Below, piece after piece: positions 22,762 to 30,349 of a stretch of DNA of 32,008 bases (position 1 is the first letter of the stretch; each line of letters starts with the position of its first letter). The position numbers and the translations under genes are program-made. Source of the stretch: Calditrichota bacterium (lineage in GTDB: Bacteria > Electryoneota > AABM5-125-24 > Hatepunaeales > Hatepunaeaceae); assembly GCA_016867855.1 (NCBI GenBank), contig VGIO01000010.1, positions 1-32,008 of the forward strand, written 5' to 3'. The notes under the pieces are model-generated. The model ran no database searches. It was not told the DNA's origin and was given only the letters and a program-made list of their open reading frames with translations.

Positions 22762-25476
22762 ATGTCCTTGAAATTCAATCGGGGCATTCCAGCGCTGTTT
22801 AGCGCGCTTTGTGCAATGTTAGTCCCGTTGGCGCTTAGCGCGGCGGATTACAGTTGGATGAGGCCGGGCGAGAATGTCGAAGCCGACCGGATTTACTTAA
22901 AAATACACTCCCAATATGCGCCTTTGGAGGTTAAAGTCTTTGGTGGACTAGTGCATACAGGCAATTCCGCGCTCGACGCCGTGGCGGATGCCTTTGGCGT
23001 TTATAGAATCGAGAAGACATTTATGATGGAAGCGACGCCGGCCGACCCTAAAGTGCCGGATCTGTCGCGTTATTATACTGCCTTTTTCCCGGAAGCCTAC
23101 GGTCCGGTTAGGCTCATCGAGGCTTATGAGGCTTGCCCGGAGGTCGAATTTGCCGAGTGGATAACCATCGACCGGGTTGACTATATTCCTAATGATGCCC
23201 GTTTCCGCGGGCAGTGGCATTTAAGTCATTGCGGTTTCCCCGGCGCCTGGGATATTTCCGCTGGTTCGCCCAGTGTAGTCATCGGTATTGTTGACTCTGG
23301 CATCGATATGCCGTTCGACGATATGGGCGATTGGGCTATTCACGAAGATTTAGAGCCTAATTTATGGGTGAATCCGGGTGAGGACATCGACCATAATGGC
23401 ATAATGACTTTGGACGATTGGGATGGGCAGGATAACGACCGCAATGGTTATGCGGATGATTTTTTCGGCTGGGATTTGACCGGACGCGATAACTGGCCTC
23501 ACGATGAATGGGCGCGACGCGGCGGCTTAGCGCACGGAACGCATGTTGCCGGAATAGCCTCAGCCGCGACTGACAATGAGATTGGCGTATCCGGCGCGGG
23601 CTTTAACTGCAGGTTAATGATTGCCGCCTGTTATGACTATCGCTCTGACGGATATATCGACAACGGATATAACGGCATCGAATACTGCGGACGCAACCGC
23701 GCCGACATCATAAACTGCTCCTGGGGCAGTAATTCAGCGCCCAATCGCACGCAGATGGCTGTCGTTAATTACGCCCGTTCGCAAGGTTCAATCATTTTTG
23801 CGGCGATGGGCAACGACACTATTTACGACCATCGGGGGCTGCAACTACATCACTATCCGGCTTGCTATGACGGCGTTATTGCGGTAGCCGCTTGCGATTC
23901 GCGCGATGATAAAGTCCTTTTCTCAAATTGGGGTGATTATGTTGACCTGGTCGCGCCAGGCGAAGCCATCTTATCGACCTTTACAAATAATGATTATAGG
24001 TCTTTTCCCGGCACATCGATGGCTTCTCCGTTAGCCGCCGGACTCGGCGCTCTGATGCTCTCTTCGATGAGGTTGAACGAAGTGCAATTGCTCGACCGGA
24101 TGCAGCGCACCGCGATCGATATTTCCGCCCGCAATCAACAATATGTCGGTATCCGTTACCGCATCAACGCCGAGGAATTGCTGAATTCGTCGCAGCCGCG
24201 CTTCGAATTGCTCGAATGGGAAATCGACGAATGGAACGGCAATCACGACGGCCGGGCGGATCCACTGGAACATATTTTCTTTAATATTACTTTACGCAAC
24301 CGCTCGTTTTTTACAAATGCCAACAATGTTCGCATTAGTCTCAGTAATCCCGATTCAACTCTTATCATCGGAAACCAGATAAGGCTGTTAGGTAATATCA
24401 ACACCCAACAGAGCGTTGCAATGTTTGGACAGGAACGGCTCTCGTTTTATGTGCAGTGGTTTTCTAAGCCGCACTATACGACCTTTACCATTAGAATTAC
24501 AGCCGACGGCGGATTTGAGCAGACCTTTGAAAAGTCGATGACCATCGGACATCCTCATTATTTATTAGTCGATGACGACGATGGTTCCACTTTCGAATCT
24601 TATTATAAACAGGATTTGGATCAGCGTCCGGTCGTCCACGATATGTGGTCGATGCAAGATAATGGCGATCTTACCGCTGAATATTTGCAGGGCTATACTG
24701 CGGTTATATGGGCGGCCGGCAATGCGCGCAATCCGCTGACGGTTTCAGAACAGGCGGTTATCAGCGCATATCTTAACGGCGGCGGATATTTATTGCTGAC
24801 CGGGCAGTTCATCGGCGATGATTTAGGGAATACCGATTTTCATCGGGATGTGCTGCGAGCCAGGCATCTTACAGACAACACCAACGGCAGCCAGTTGTTC
24901 GGAGAACCGGGTGGACCTTGCGAGGGGATGCGGCTGCTGCTGGTCGGCGGCGCCGGCGCCGGCAACGGCCGGATTTCGCCCAGCGCTATGGAACCGTTGA
25001 ACGGCGCCCGTCCGTTGTTAAACTATGACAACGGTTCAGGTGTTGGAGGCATCATCTATACCGGTCAATACGGACTAGTCTATTTGGGCTTCGCACTCGA
25101 AGGCGTTTCCGGGATGGGCGGTACGACGCCGCGGACAGTATTCATCGAGCGCCTCCTGGATTTGTTCTATCAATTGACAGCGCCCGATGAACCGGCGGCT
25201 GAATTGTTGTCATCGAGCGTTCATTTATCACCGGCTTATCCCAATCCGTTTAACGGGTTGACGGAATTCCGGGTCGAACTGCCTTATGCGGCTGATTATC
25301 GACTCGAGGTCGTCGATGCCGCCGGACATCAAACCACGTTGCTGCATATTGGGGGGGCAACCGCTGGGATGCACCAATATTTCTGGAACGCTTCAGCCCA
25401 GCCGGCCGGGATATATTTTATAAGACTTAGTCATCCTGCCGGAACCCGGTTGCAGAAAGTTGTCTTGGTTAAATAA
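22762..25476 (+). CDS. Secreted subtilisin-like serine protease (S8) with T9SS-like C-terminal sorting domain
   Basis: A 904-residue extracellular protease. A signal peptide ('LFSALCAMLVPLALSA') and a propeptide (to about residue 150) precede a subtilase domain with an intact triad: Asp178 in 'IGIVDSGID', His258 in 'LAHGTHVAGIAS' and Ser419 in 'PGTSMASPLAAGLGAL'. Oxyanion Asn351 is in 'AAMGND'. A 70-residue insertion between Asp and His is rich in Asp ('DDWDGQDNDRNGYADD'), probably calcium-binding. After beta domains comes a glutamine-amidotransferase-like segment ('HYLLVDDDDGSTFESYY', 'GGGYLLLTGQF'), and finally the sorting domain ('PAYPNPFNGLTEF', 'GIYFIRLSHP', ending 'VVLVK'). The binding site 'AGAGGAA' supports the ATG. 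The next gene encodes a PorD-like protein, which fits secretion by a T9SS-like machine. Confidence 0.94.
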   Translation: MSLKFNRGIPALFSALCAMLVPLALSAADYSWMRPGENVEADRIYLKIHSQYAPLEVKVFGGLVHTGNSALDAVADAFGVYRIEKTFMMEATPADPKVPDLSRYYTAFFPEAYGPVRLIEAYEACPEVEFAEWITIDRVDYIPNDARFRGQWHLSHCGFPGAWDISAGSPSVVIGIVDSGIDMPFDDMGDWAIHEDLEPNLWVNPGEDIDHNGIMTLDDWDGQDNDRNGYADDFFGWDLTGRDNWPHDEWARRGGLAHGTHVAGIASAATDNEIGVSGAGFNCRLMIAACYDYRSDGYIDNGYNGIEYCGRNRADIINCSWGSNSAPNRTQMAVVNYARSQGSIIFAAMGNDTIYDHRGLQLHHYPACYDGVIAVAACDSRDDKVLFSNWGDYVDLVAPGEAILSTFTNNDYRSFPGTSMASPLAAGLGALMLSSMRLNEVQLLDRMQRTAIDISARNQQYVGIRYRINAEELLNSSQPRFELLEWEIDEWNGNHDGRADPLEHIFFNITLRNRSFFTNANNVRISLSNPDSTLIIGNQIRLLGNINTQQSVAMFGQERLSFYVQWFSKPHYTTFTIRITADGGFEQTFEKSMTIGHPHYLLVDDDDGSTFESYYKQDLDQRPVVHDMWSMQDNGDLTAEYLQGYTAVIWAAGNARNPLTVSEQAVISAYLNGGGYLLLTGQFIGDDLGNTDFHRDVLRARHLTDNTNGSQLFGEPGGPCEGMRLLLVGGAGAGNGRISPSAMEPLNGARPLLNYDNGSGVGGIIYTGQYGLVYLGFALEGVSGMGGTTPRTVFIERLLDLFYQLTAPDEPAAELLSSSVHLSPAYPNPFNGLTEFRVELPYAADYRLEVVDAAGHQTTLLHIGGATAGMHQYFWNASAQPAGIYFIRLSHPAGTRLQKVVLVK

Positions 25477-25520
25477 AGAATTATCTACATATTGTCTCAG
25501 TATTATAATGTTATGCTGCC

Positions 25521-26372
25521 TTGAAGCGACGGTCTAAAACATTGCTTTGGTGTTCAATGGGCTTGATATGGACTATATTTTCGAGCCTATATGCCCAACA
25601 TCTGCAGCCGGTTGTAACACTGCATACCGACCGTCTGCCGGAAGAGGAAAAGCAATATCTGTCTGGGCTGGCCGGACAATTGGAGCGTCTGATACGCGCG
25701 GCGAATTGGGTCGAAAAGCCGTATAACTATCAATTCTCGTTGAAAATCGATATTTTCTTTGAGAAGTGGACTCGCACCGCCTTGCAGCGACGATACACAG
25801 CCGGGATATTAGTAGCCTTGAAAGATGGAGTGCAATTCCGCGATCGGCGTTGGGAATTTCCTTATTCACAGGATGAACCGCTGAACTTCAGCGATCCTTA
25901 TCATCCGTTAACCGGGTTAATTGAGTTTTATAACTATTTGGCTTTGGCGCGTGAGATTGACCTGCTCGCGCCCTTAAGCGGCGATAGTTATGGGCAGAAG
26001 GCATATTTTATCTCGCAGAGTTCGCGTTCGGAGGCGTTGTATGCACTCGGCTGGGATGCGAGGCGCGAGTTAGCCGATTATTTGAACCGCGACAGCACGA
26101 TAACATCCTTGCGGCAAGCCGCTTTCTATGCTCGTGCAGGGTATTATTATCTCGATAAGAACATTCAAACTGCTGCTGAAGACAACTTGTGCCGTGCCGC
26201 CGAACTATTATTGCAAGTCCCACCGCAGATGGTCGAACTGCACCGTGACGACCATATTATTCGTTTTGTGGACATCGCCCGCTTCGCCGAAGCGCTGAAG
26301 GAAGCGAGTTTAAAAGATATCCTTAGCCAATTTGAGGAATGGGATGTTGAAAATGTAGAAATATTTCGTTGA
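25521..26372 (+). CDS. porD: PorD-like protein (DUF4835 family), T9SS-associated
   Basis: A 283-residue exported protein. The TTG start gives a proper signal peptide (basic 'MKRRSK', then 'TLLWCSMGLIWTIFSSLYAQ'). The mature part resembles DUF4835/PorD: an initial strand ('PVVTLHTDRLPEEEKQYL'), a central 'WEFPYSQDEPLNFSDPYHPL' followed by 'IEFYNYLALAREIDLL', then 'GDSYGQKA' and a C-terminal helical half with 'FYARAGYYYLD'. In Bacteroidetes PorD is required for T9SS function but its exact job is poorly known. The match is by remembered pattern, not a search. It lies 44 bp after a sorting-domain protease, and the two are probably cotranscribed. The gene symbol is tentative. Confidence 0.65.
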   Translation: MKRRSKTLLWCSMGLIWTIFSSLYAQHLQPVVTLHTDRLPEEEKQYLSGLAGQLERLIRAANWVEKPYNYQFSLKIDIFFEKWTRTALQRRYTAGILVALKDGVQFRDRRWEFPYSQDEPLNFSDPYHPLTGLIEFYNYLALAREIDLLAPLSGDSYGQKAYFISQSSRSEALYALGWDARRELADYLNRDSTITSLRQAAFYARAGYYYLDKNIQTAAEDNLCRAAELLLQVPPQMVELHRDDHIIRFVDIARFAEALKEASLKDILSQFEEWDVENVEIFR

Positions 26373-26386
26373 AATGAGAAATTCTC

Positions 26387-26415
26387 TTGACAAGGATATA
26401 TAAATTCAATAAATT
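26387..26415 (+). promoter_or_regulatory. Candidate promoter for the small fibronectin-like protein
   Basis: A perfect 'TTGACA' lies 17 bp from 'TAAATT' (four of six), just after the PorD-like gene and about 70 bp before the next ATG. This may give the small secreted protein independent transcription. Sequence prediction only. Confidence 0.35.
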
Positions 26416-26486
26416 AAAGATAGCAATGCTTCGTCCCCTTGGTAAATTGGGGGTGAAGGCGAGATGTTTATCAAGTGAGTAGTAAA

Positions 26487-26906
26487 ATGAAACAGCCAAA
26501 ACCGCTTCTTATCGCATTATTAATCTGCTCGATAGCAGGCTTATTAGCCGTGAGCGCATGGGCGGAAACTTTCGTGGTGCGCGAATTTACAGCTGCTAAT
26601 ACCGGCCAGGAAGTGCGGCTGGAGTGGCTTAGCGGCAGCGAGAGCGGCTTAAGCGAATTTCGCGTTCAACGTTCGTTCGACGGCCAAAATTATCGGACAA
26701 TTTATAATGTCAATTTAAAAGGTTCGAACAATCGCTATGTATATATCGACAGCGATTTATTCAAAGGCGAGATTCGAATGGTGCATTATCGTATCGAAGC
26801 CGCTTTCCACGATGGGCGAAACGAGTGGAGCAAGGCTGAAATTGTAACACTTTCGTTTTCAGGACTGCGCCGCACTTGGGGCAGCATCAAGGCGATGTTT
26901 CGATAG
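26487..26906 (+). CDS. Small secreted protein with one fibronectin-III-like domain
   Basis: A signal peptide ('PLLIALLICSIAGLLAVSAWA') is followed by a single beta-sandwich domain of about 90 residues. Its pattern ('EVRLEWLSGSESGLSEFRVQ', 'RSFDGQNYRTI', 'YVYIDSDL', 'VHYRIEAAFHDG') is the one found next to sorting domains in many secreted FCB proteins, where it reads V-L-W-x-T-x-x-E ... F-x-V-x-R-S-x-D-G. Here it stands alone, without a sorting domain, and ends in a short basic, aromatic tail ('RTWGSIKAMFR'). The ATG at 26487 or the GTG at 26475 could be the start. Its position after the PorD-like gene suggests an accessory role in the cell envelope or secretion, but no function can be assigned. 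Confidence 0.75.
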   Translation: MKQPKPLLIALLICSIAGLLAVSAWAETFVVREFTAANTGQEVRLEWLSGSESGLSEFRVQRSFDGQNYRTIYNVNLKGSNNRYVYIDSDLFKGEIRMVHYRIEAAFHDGRNEWSKAEIVTLSFSGLRRTWGSIKAMFR

Positions 26907-26922
26907 GTCTTATATACATTTA

Positions 26923-27087
26923 ATACCAAATTGCAATCAATCGGATGATAAATGTCAAAACAAATTCACAACAGATTAAACGGATGAAACGGATAATCCT
27001 GTAAAGCGCTGTGTTAATACGTTCTATTCGTTTAATCCGTTGTAAAATTTGAATCCCTTTATTATTCATTTGAATGCAAATTGGTAT
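26923..27087. repeat. Palindromic element with terminal inverted repeats, containing repeat family B copy 2
   Basis: The ends 'ATACCAAATTGCA' (26923-26935) and 'TGCAAATTGGTAT' (27075-27087) pair at 12 of 13 positions. Nested inside is a family B palindrome (26962-27050: 'AAATTCACAACAGATTAAAC' against 'GTTTAATCCGTTGTAAAATT'). It lies between convergent genes and directly abuts the terminator hairpin. Confidence 0.75.
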
Positions 27088-27127
27088 AAAAAGCAAATAA
27101 GCGTCCTGCGACGCTTATTTGCTTTTT
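27088..27127. terminator. Bidirectional intrinsic terminator
   Basis: A perfect 18-bp stem, 'AAAAAGCAAATAAGCGTC' with its reverse complement, encloses a 4-base loop. The stem ends in A5/T5, so either strand ends in a U-tract after the hairpin. It separates the converging PorD-region genes (+) and the anti-sigma gene (-). Confidence 0.85.
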
Positions 27128-27254
27128 GGTCGATGGGTGAGAGAATAAAGTTCGTTTAGGAAGGCTTTACTCGCTATGAGTTCCTTATCTTCCGCCGCTG
27201 GAGACCATTCTTGAGCGTTGATTGACTTCAAAAGGCGGACTAACGGCTGTATCC
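27115..27254 (-). other. Probable out-of-frame C-terminus of the anti-sigma factor
   Basis: In the frame next to that of the anti-sigma gene, this stretch encodes 'RIQPLVRLLKSINAQEW' and 'ELIASKAFLNELYSLTH', which looks like genuine helical protein, ending at a TAA inside the terminator stem. The track lists it as part of a separate 74-residue ORF starting in the anti-sigma gene with no binding site. Joining the frames needs skipping one base. Confidence 0.45.
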
Positions 27255-27736
27255 TGGCGCGCTCGTAGTGTGTCTTTGACAGGCTCATCGGCGCGCTGAG
27301 ACGAGGCGGTTTGTTCAGCCAGACGTTCATCCGGGACAAACGCGGTCGGCGGTGGAGTCACCGCAGCAAGGTTGGAATTGGGCTGCTCGTCGATTTCGCC
27401 GGGTAGTAAAAGCATCAAACCGATGGCCAGACCGGTTGCCAGACCAGCGCTTAAAACCGCCCAGCGTGGGAACAGACCTGGTGCGCGCATCGAGCGGGCA
27501 ACATCCCGGCGTCTTATATCGAGAATAGCCTGCTCTAGATTGGCCGCGAATTCGGCGCTGGGCTGATATAGCGAACTATGCTCCAGCAGAGTTCGCAGTT
27601 CATCAGTTTCAGCTGTGTAATGCCGGCAGTGCGCGCATTCGAGTGAATGTGCGAGCATCTCGTCGGCGATGACAGGAGCCAGTTTTGCCGCTTTCCAAGT
27701 CGTCCAATTTTGTTCAAAATGTTCGCAAGATAGCAT
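27185..27736 (-). CDS. Zinc-finger anti-sigma factor (ZAS type), possibly frameshifted at the C-terminus
   Basis: A predicted transmembrane anti-sigma factor of the ECF sigma encoded just upstream. The N-terminal zinc motif is 'HSLECAHC' (His30, Cys34, Cys37) with an early Cys in 'MLSCEHF'; one membrane segment follows at about residues 92-112 ('AVLSAGLATGLAIGLMLLL'), and then a proline-rich periplasmic stretch. The reading frame ends in a low-complexity-looking tail ('EVNQRSRMVSSGGR'), whereas the next frame over the same DNA continues convincingly to 27115 (see separate entry), so a one-base shift near 27.25 kb is likely. The sigma gene is 111 bp upstream on the same strand. The signal it senses is unknown. 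Confidence 0.82.
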   Translation of the reverse strand: MLSCEHFEQNWTTWKAAKLAPVIADEMLAHSLECAHCRHYTAETDELRTLLEHSSLYQPSAEFAANLEQAILDIRRRDVARSMRAPGLFPRWAVLSAGLATGLAIGLMLLLPGEIDEQPNSNLAAVTPPPTAFVPDERLAEQTASSQRADEPVKDTLRARQDTAVSPPFEVNQRSRMVSSGGR

Positions 27737-27847
27737 TTAATTCCGTATTTGGTGTTTGTTTTTAAGTTTTAAATCCGGAACGGTTTTCGACCGCCGGTGG
27801 GATTTTTCTCGCCGAAAGACGGGATAATCCCCTGTATTAAACATCTA

Positions 27848-28432
27848 TCAGCGCAGGTCGGTCAAACGTTTCTGCAGCCTGGCGCGGCCGCGATTAACGC
27901 GCGATTTGACTGTTCCGAGCGGGATTTTTAAAATTATACTAATCTCTTCGTAACTAAGTTCCTGAATATCGCGTAAAATTATCGCCTCTTTAAAAACAAG
28001 CGGCAAACGACTGATTTCTTTATCGACTCGCTGTTTGATATTTTTTCGTTCATAATCGAGAGTTGGGTCGGCTTCCTCATCGGCAATTTCGAGGGCGCGG
28101 CTTTTGTCATCGGCGAAACTGCCGCTGCCGATGCTCAGCGACAACCAGCGATGCACTTTTTTTCGACGCAGTTCTGACTTAGCCAGGTTACCGGCGATGG
28201 TATAAATCCAAGTCGAAAACTTGGCTATCGCTCGATAACTATGACGATTCGTCCAGATGCGTATGAAGGTCTCTTGCAGTAAGTCTTCGGCGAAGACCGC
28301 ATCGCCCAAAATGCGATAGATGAAGTTGTAGAGTGGAATCCGGTAACGGGCGACAATTTCGTCGAAGGCTTGGGCATCGCCGTTCTGAAAGTTGCGAATC
28401 AGGTCTTCATCGCTGAGAGGTTGGCTGTTCAA
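27848..28432 (-). CDS. ECF-family RNA polymerase sigma factor
   Basis: A 194-residue group 4 sigma factor. Region 2 is clear ('FDEIVARYRIPLYNFIYRIL', 'AEDLLQETFIRIW', 'FSTWIYTIAGNLAKSELRRK'), a variable linker follows (about 95-130, 'SGSFADDKSRALEIADEEAD'), and region 4 is complete ('LPLVFKEAIILRDIQELSYE', 'IPLGTVKSRVNRGRARLQK'). There is no region 1 or 3 and no extra C-terminal domain. Its start overlaps the holA stop by 4 bp (ATGA), so translation is probably coupled to HolA, an unusual neighbour for a regulator. The zinc-finger protein downstream is its likely inhibitor. Target promoters cannot be read from this window. Confidence 0.95.
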   Translation of the reverse strand: MNSQPLSDEDLIRNFQNGDAQAFDEIVARYRIPLYNFIYRILGDAVFAEDLLQETFIRIWTNRHSYRAIAKFSTWIYTIAGNLAKSELRRKKVHRWLSLSIGSGSFADDKSRALEIADEEADPTLDYERKNIKQRVDKEISRLPLVFKEAIILRDIQELSYEEISIILKIPLGTVKSRVNRGRARLQKRLTDLR

Positions 28433-29436
28433 TGCGTGCCCTGGCGGTCGGTCAGCAATCGCCCTAATTCGACGATTAACAGGTTCAATTCCACATCGTC
28501 GCTATGGATGCCGCTTTTGATGTTTAAGTCAGCATTATAGATACGAATTAGGCCGGTTTCTAAGTTATCGAGCGATAAAGTGGGGGCGATGTTGACATAT
28601 TTCTCGAATAAAAAGGGCAGGAGTTTCATCGTGCGGCGGGCTTGTTCGACCTGGTGTTTGTCGATGTGCCGCTTGATATACCAGAGACGCTGAAACAATC
28701 GAAACAAGTCGCCGATGATTTGTGTCGAATGCAATCCCCAGAATTGTAAATTTTGCCCAATTATAATCGCGTTTTCAACCTTGCCGGCTGATAAGGCGTC
28801 GGTCAGTTTCCATCTTTCCAGCGCGAATGAACTGCTGCCGGCTTCTTCCAGGTCGGAAAGCGATATATTTTTCTTCTCGCCGACCATAAGAATGATGCGG
28901 TCCAGTTCGGAAGCCGCTTCGCGCAACGAGGGAAATGCCAGCGCGGCTAATCTCCCAAGCGTGCCGTCGTCAAGTTTTTTGCCCTGTCCTTCGATATAAC
29001 TACGAATCCAATTGTTTAGTTCCCGGCCTTTGAGATTGGCGCATTCGACCAATTTGATGTTTTTCTCGAGTTGCTTGTAGAAAGTCGTGCGTTTGTCGAG
29101 TTCGCCAGTCCAAAGTATCAGGCAGCCGTCGGACGGTGGATTTTGGATGTAGCGCACGACGGCGGCTTGATGTTTTTCCGGCAGGTCTTGGGCTTGTTTG
29201 ACGACGATCACTCGTTTTGCAGCGAAGACCGGCGGTGTATTCAGAGCGTCGGTTAATCCGACGGCGTCGCGGCCATATATTATCGACAGATTGAGACTGC
29301 GCTCATCCGGGCTGAGCAATTTATCGGTCAGATGTTGCACGCCGGTTTCGCAGAGAAGATCTTCCTTGCCGTAAAAAAGATAAGCAGGATGAACCTGTCC
29401 GGCGTCCAGTTCTTTTAGAAATGCATCGTAAGTCAC
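28429..29436 (-). CDS. holA: DNA polymerase III subunit delta (HolA)
   Basis: Delta is the clamp-loader subunit that opens the sliding clamp. The 335-residue length fits the family. The N-terminal block 'HPAYLFYGKEDLLCETGVQH', the 'PPVFAAKRVIVVKQAQDLP' segment and 'LILWTGELDKRTTFYKQLEK' are typical, and the middle has 'FPSLREAASELDRIILM', corresponding to the family's 'D.r.l..EleKL' helix. As in most delta subunits there is no ATP site. The start is 14 bp from the end of the upstream amidotransferase gene and the stop overlaps the ECF sigma gene by 4 bp, so these minus-strand genes appear to form one transcript. Confidence 0.9.
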   Translation of the reverse strand: MTYDAFLKELDAGQVHPAYLFYGKEDLLCETGVQHLTDKLLSPDERSLNLSIIYGRDAVGLTDALNTPPVFAAKRVIVVKQAQDLPEKHQAAVVRYIQNPPSDGCLILWTGELDKRTTFYKQLEKNIKLVECANLKGRELNNWIRSYIEGQGKKLDDGTLGRLAALAFPSLREAASELDRIILMVGEKKNISLSDLEEAGSSSFALERWKLTDALSAGKVENAIIIGQNLQFWGLHSTQIIGDLFRLFQRLWYIKRHIDKHQVEQARRTMKLLPFLFEKYVNIAPTLSLDNLETGLIRIYNADLNIKSGIHSDDVELNLLIVELGRLLTDRQGTH

Positions 29437-29449
29437 TATAACGCAATAA

Positions 29450-30193
29450 TTAAAACTGTGCCTGACGGATGAACCAGCGCGCTAAGTCGGCTTGCTTGGG
29501 GTCGTGGAGTATTCGCTCCGGATGCCACTGGACGCCGTAAGTGCAGCGGTCGTCGGGGCAATGCACGGCTTCGATGACGCCGTCCTGCGAAGCCGCAAGC
29601 GGGAGCAGACCTTTGCCGAGTTCTTTGACCGATTGATGATGACTGCTATTGACTTCGATTTCGTCACGTTCGAAGATTTCAGATAGAATCGAGTGGCGGG
29701 TGAGCAGGACATTATGGAAGGTTTCTTTACCTTCAGCGAAGCGGTGGTGGATGAGCGCGCCGTCGATCATCGATGGAATATCCTGATATAAACTGCCGCC
29801 GAAAGCCACATTTAAAACCTGAATGCCGCGGCAGACGCCCAACACGGCGCGGGCTTGCCGCCGGGCGGCGTGTATAAGTTCAATTTCATATCGGTCGCGC
29901 AGAATATCGCAACCCAGCGAATGTGTATTGTTCTCATTGTAGAGTGATGGCTCGACATCGACGCCGCCCGTGATGATGAGGCCATCCAATTTGGATATTA
30001 AATCCGGCACATAGTCCAAATCTTCGATCGCAGGCAGTATGACCGGCACGCCGTCGCCTATAAGGACGAACTGGCAATAATGTTCTTGAATATAATGTAA
30101 CTTCGTCCCTTTGGAGAAGGTTCGATTCGGGTCGTCGGCGGGACTTATGTTGGCGCTGATACCGATGACAGGTTTCATAACGAATCCGGACAT
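29450..30193 (-). CDS. Class I glutamine amidotransferase-like hydrolase (PuuD / gamma-glutamyl-GABA hydrolase family)
   Basis: A cytoplasmic hydrolase of the peptidase C26 family, which cleaves gamma-glutamyl bonds such as gamma-glutamyl-GABA. The 'MKPVIGISANISPADDPNR' opening, 'LDGLIITGGVDVEPSLYNE', the nucleophile elbow 'VLGVCRGIQVLNVAFGGSLY' (active-site Cys) and 'YGVQWHPERI' (His and Glu of the triad) are all intact, together with 'VNSSHHQSVKELG'. The start may be the ATG at 30193 or the one five codons later (30178). No putrescine or polyamine genes are nearby, so the substrate remains open; a role in turnover of gamma-glutamyl compounds is inferred from the family. It is the first gene of the holA-sigma-anti-sigma run. 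Confidence 0.88.
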   Translation of the reverse strand: MSGFVMKPVIGISANISPADDPNRTFSKGTKLHYIQEHYCQFVLIGDGVPVILPAIEDLDYVPDLISKLDGLIITGGVDVEPSLYNENNTHSLGCDILRDRYEIELIHAARRQARAVLGVCRGIQVLNVAFGGSLYQDIPSMIDGALIHHRFAEGKETFHNVLLTRHSILSEIFERDEIEVNSSHHQSVKELGKGLLPLAASQDGVIEAVHCPDDRCTYGVQWHPERILHDPKQADLARWFIRQAQF

Positions 30194-30259
30194 TTATAAT
30201 TGCAGAGAATTGTAGGTTTTAGATCTAAGTTGCGTTCATAATAACTATTAGTTTAAGAT

Positions 30260-30345
30260 AATTCACAACTGATTAAAAGGATGAAATGGATATATATTCT
30301 TCGATATGCGTAATAATCCGTTTATCTGTTTCATCTGCTGTGAAT
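30260..30345. repeat. Dispersed palindromic repeat, family B, copy 3
   Basis: 'AATTCACAACTGATTAAAAG' at the left and 'CATCTGCTGTGAAT' at the right pair imperfectly, with 'GGATGAAATGGAT' and 'ATCCGTTTATCTGTTTCAT' also matching. It is related to the copies at 20611-20677 and 26962-27050 and is the most decayed. It lies in the gene-free stretch 30194-30550. Confidence 0.7.
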
Positions 30346-30349
30346 ATAA

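Noticed and set aside
4122-26372. A complete type IX secretion locus
   Set aside because: PorV/PorQ-like and PorD-like proteins and cargo are present, but no gene resembling PorK, PorL, PorM, PorN, PorT, PorU or Sov/SprA occurs here.
27740-27847. Autoregulated ECF promoter between the sigma and anti-sigma genes
   Set aside because: GC-rich words and near-repeats are present, but I could not find a convincing -35/-10 pair in the correct orientation.
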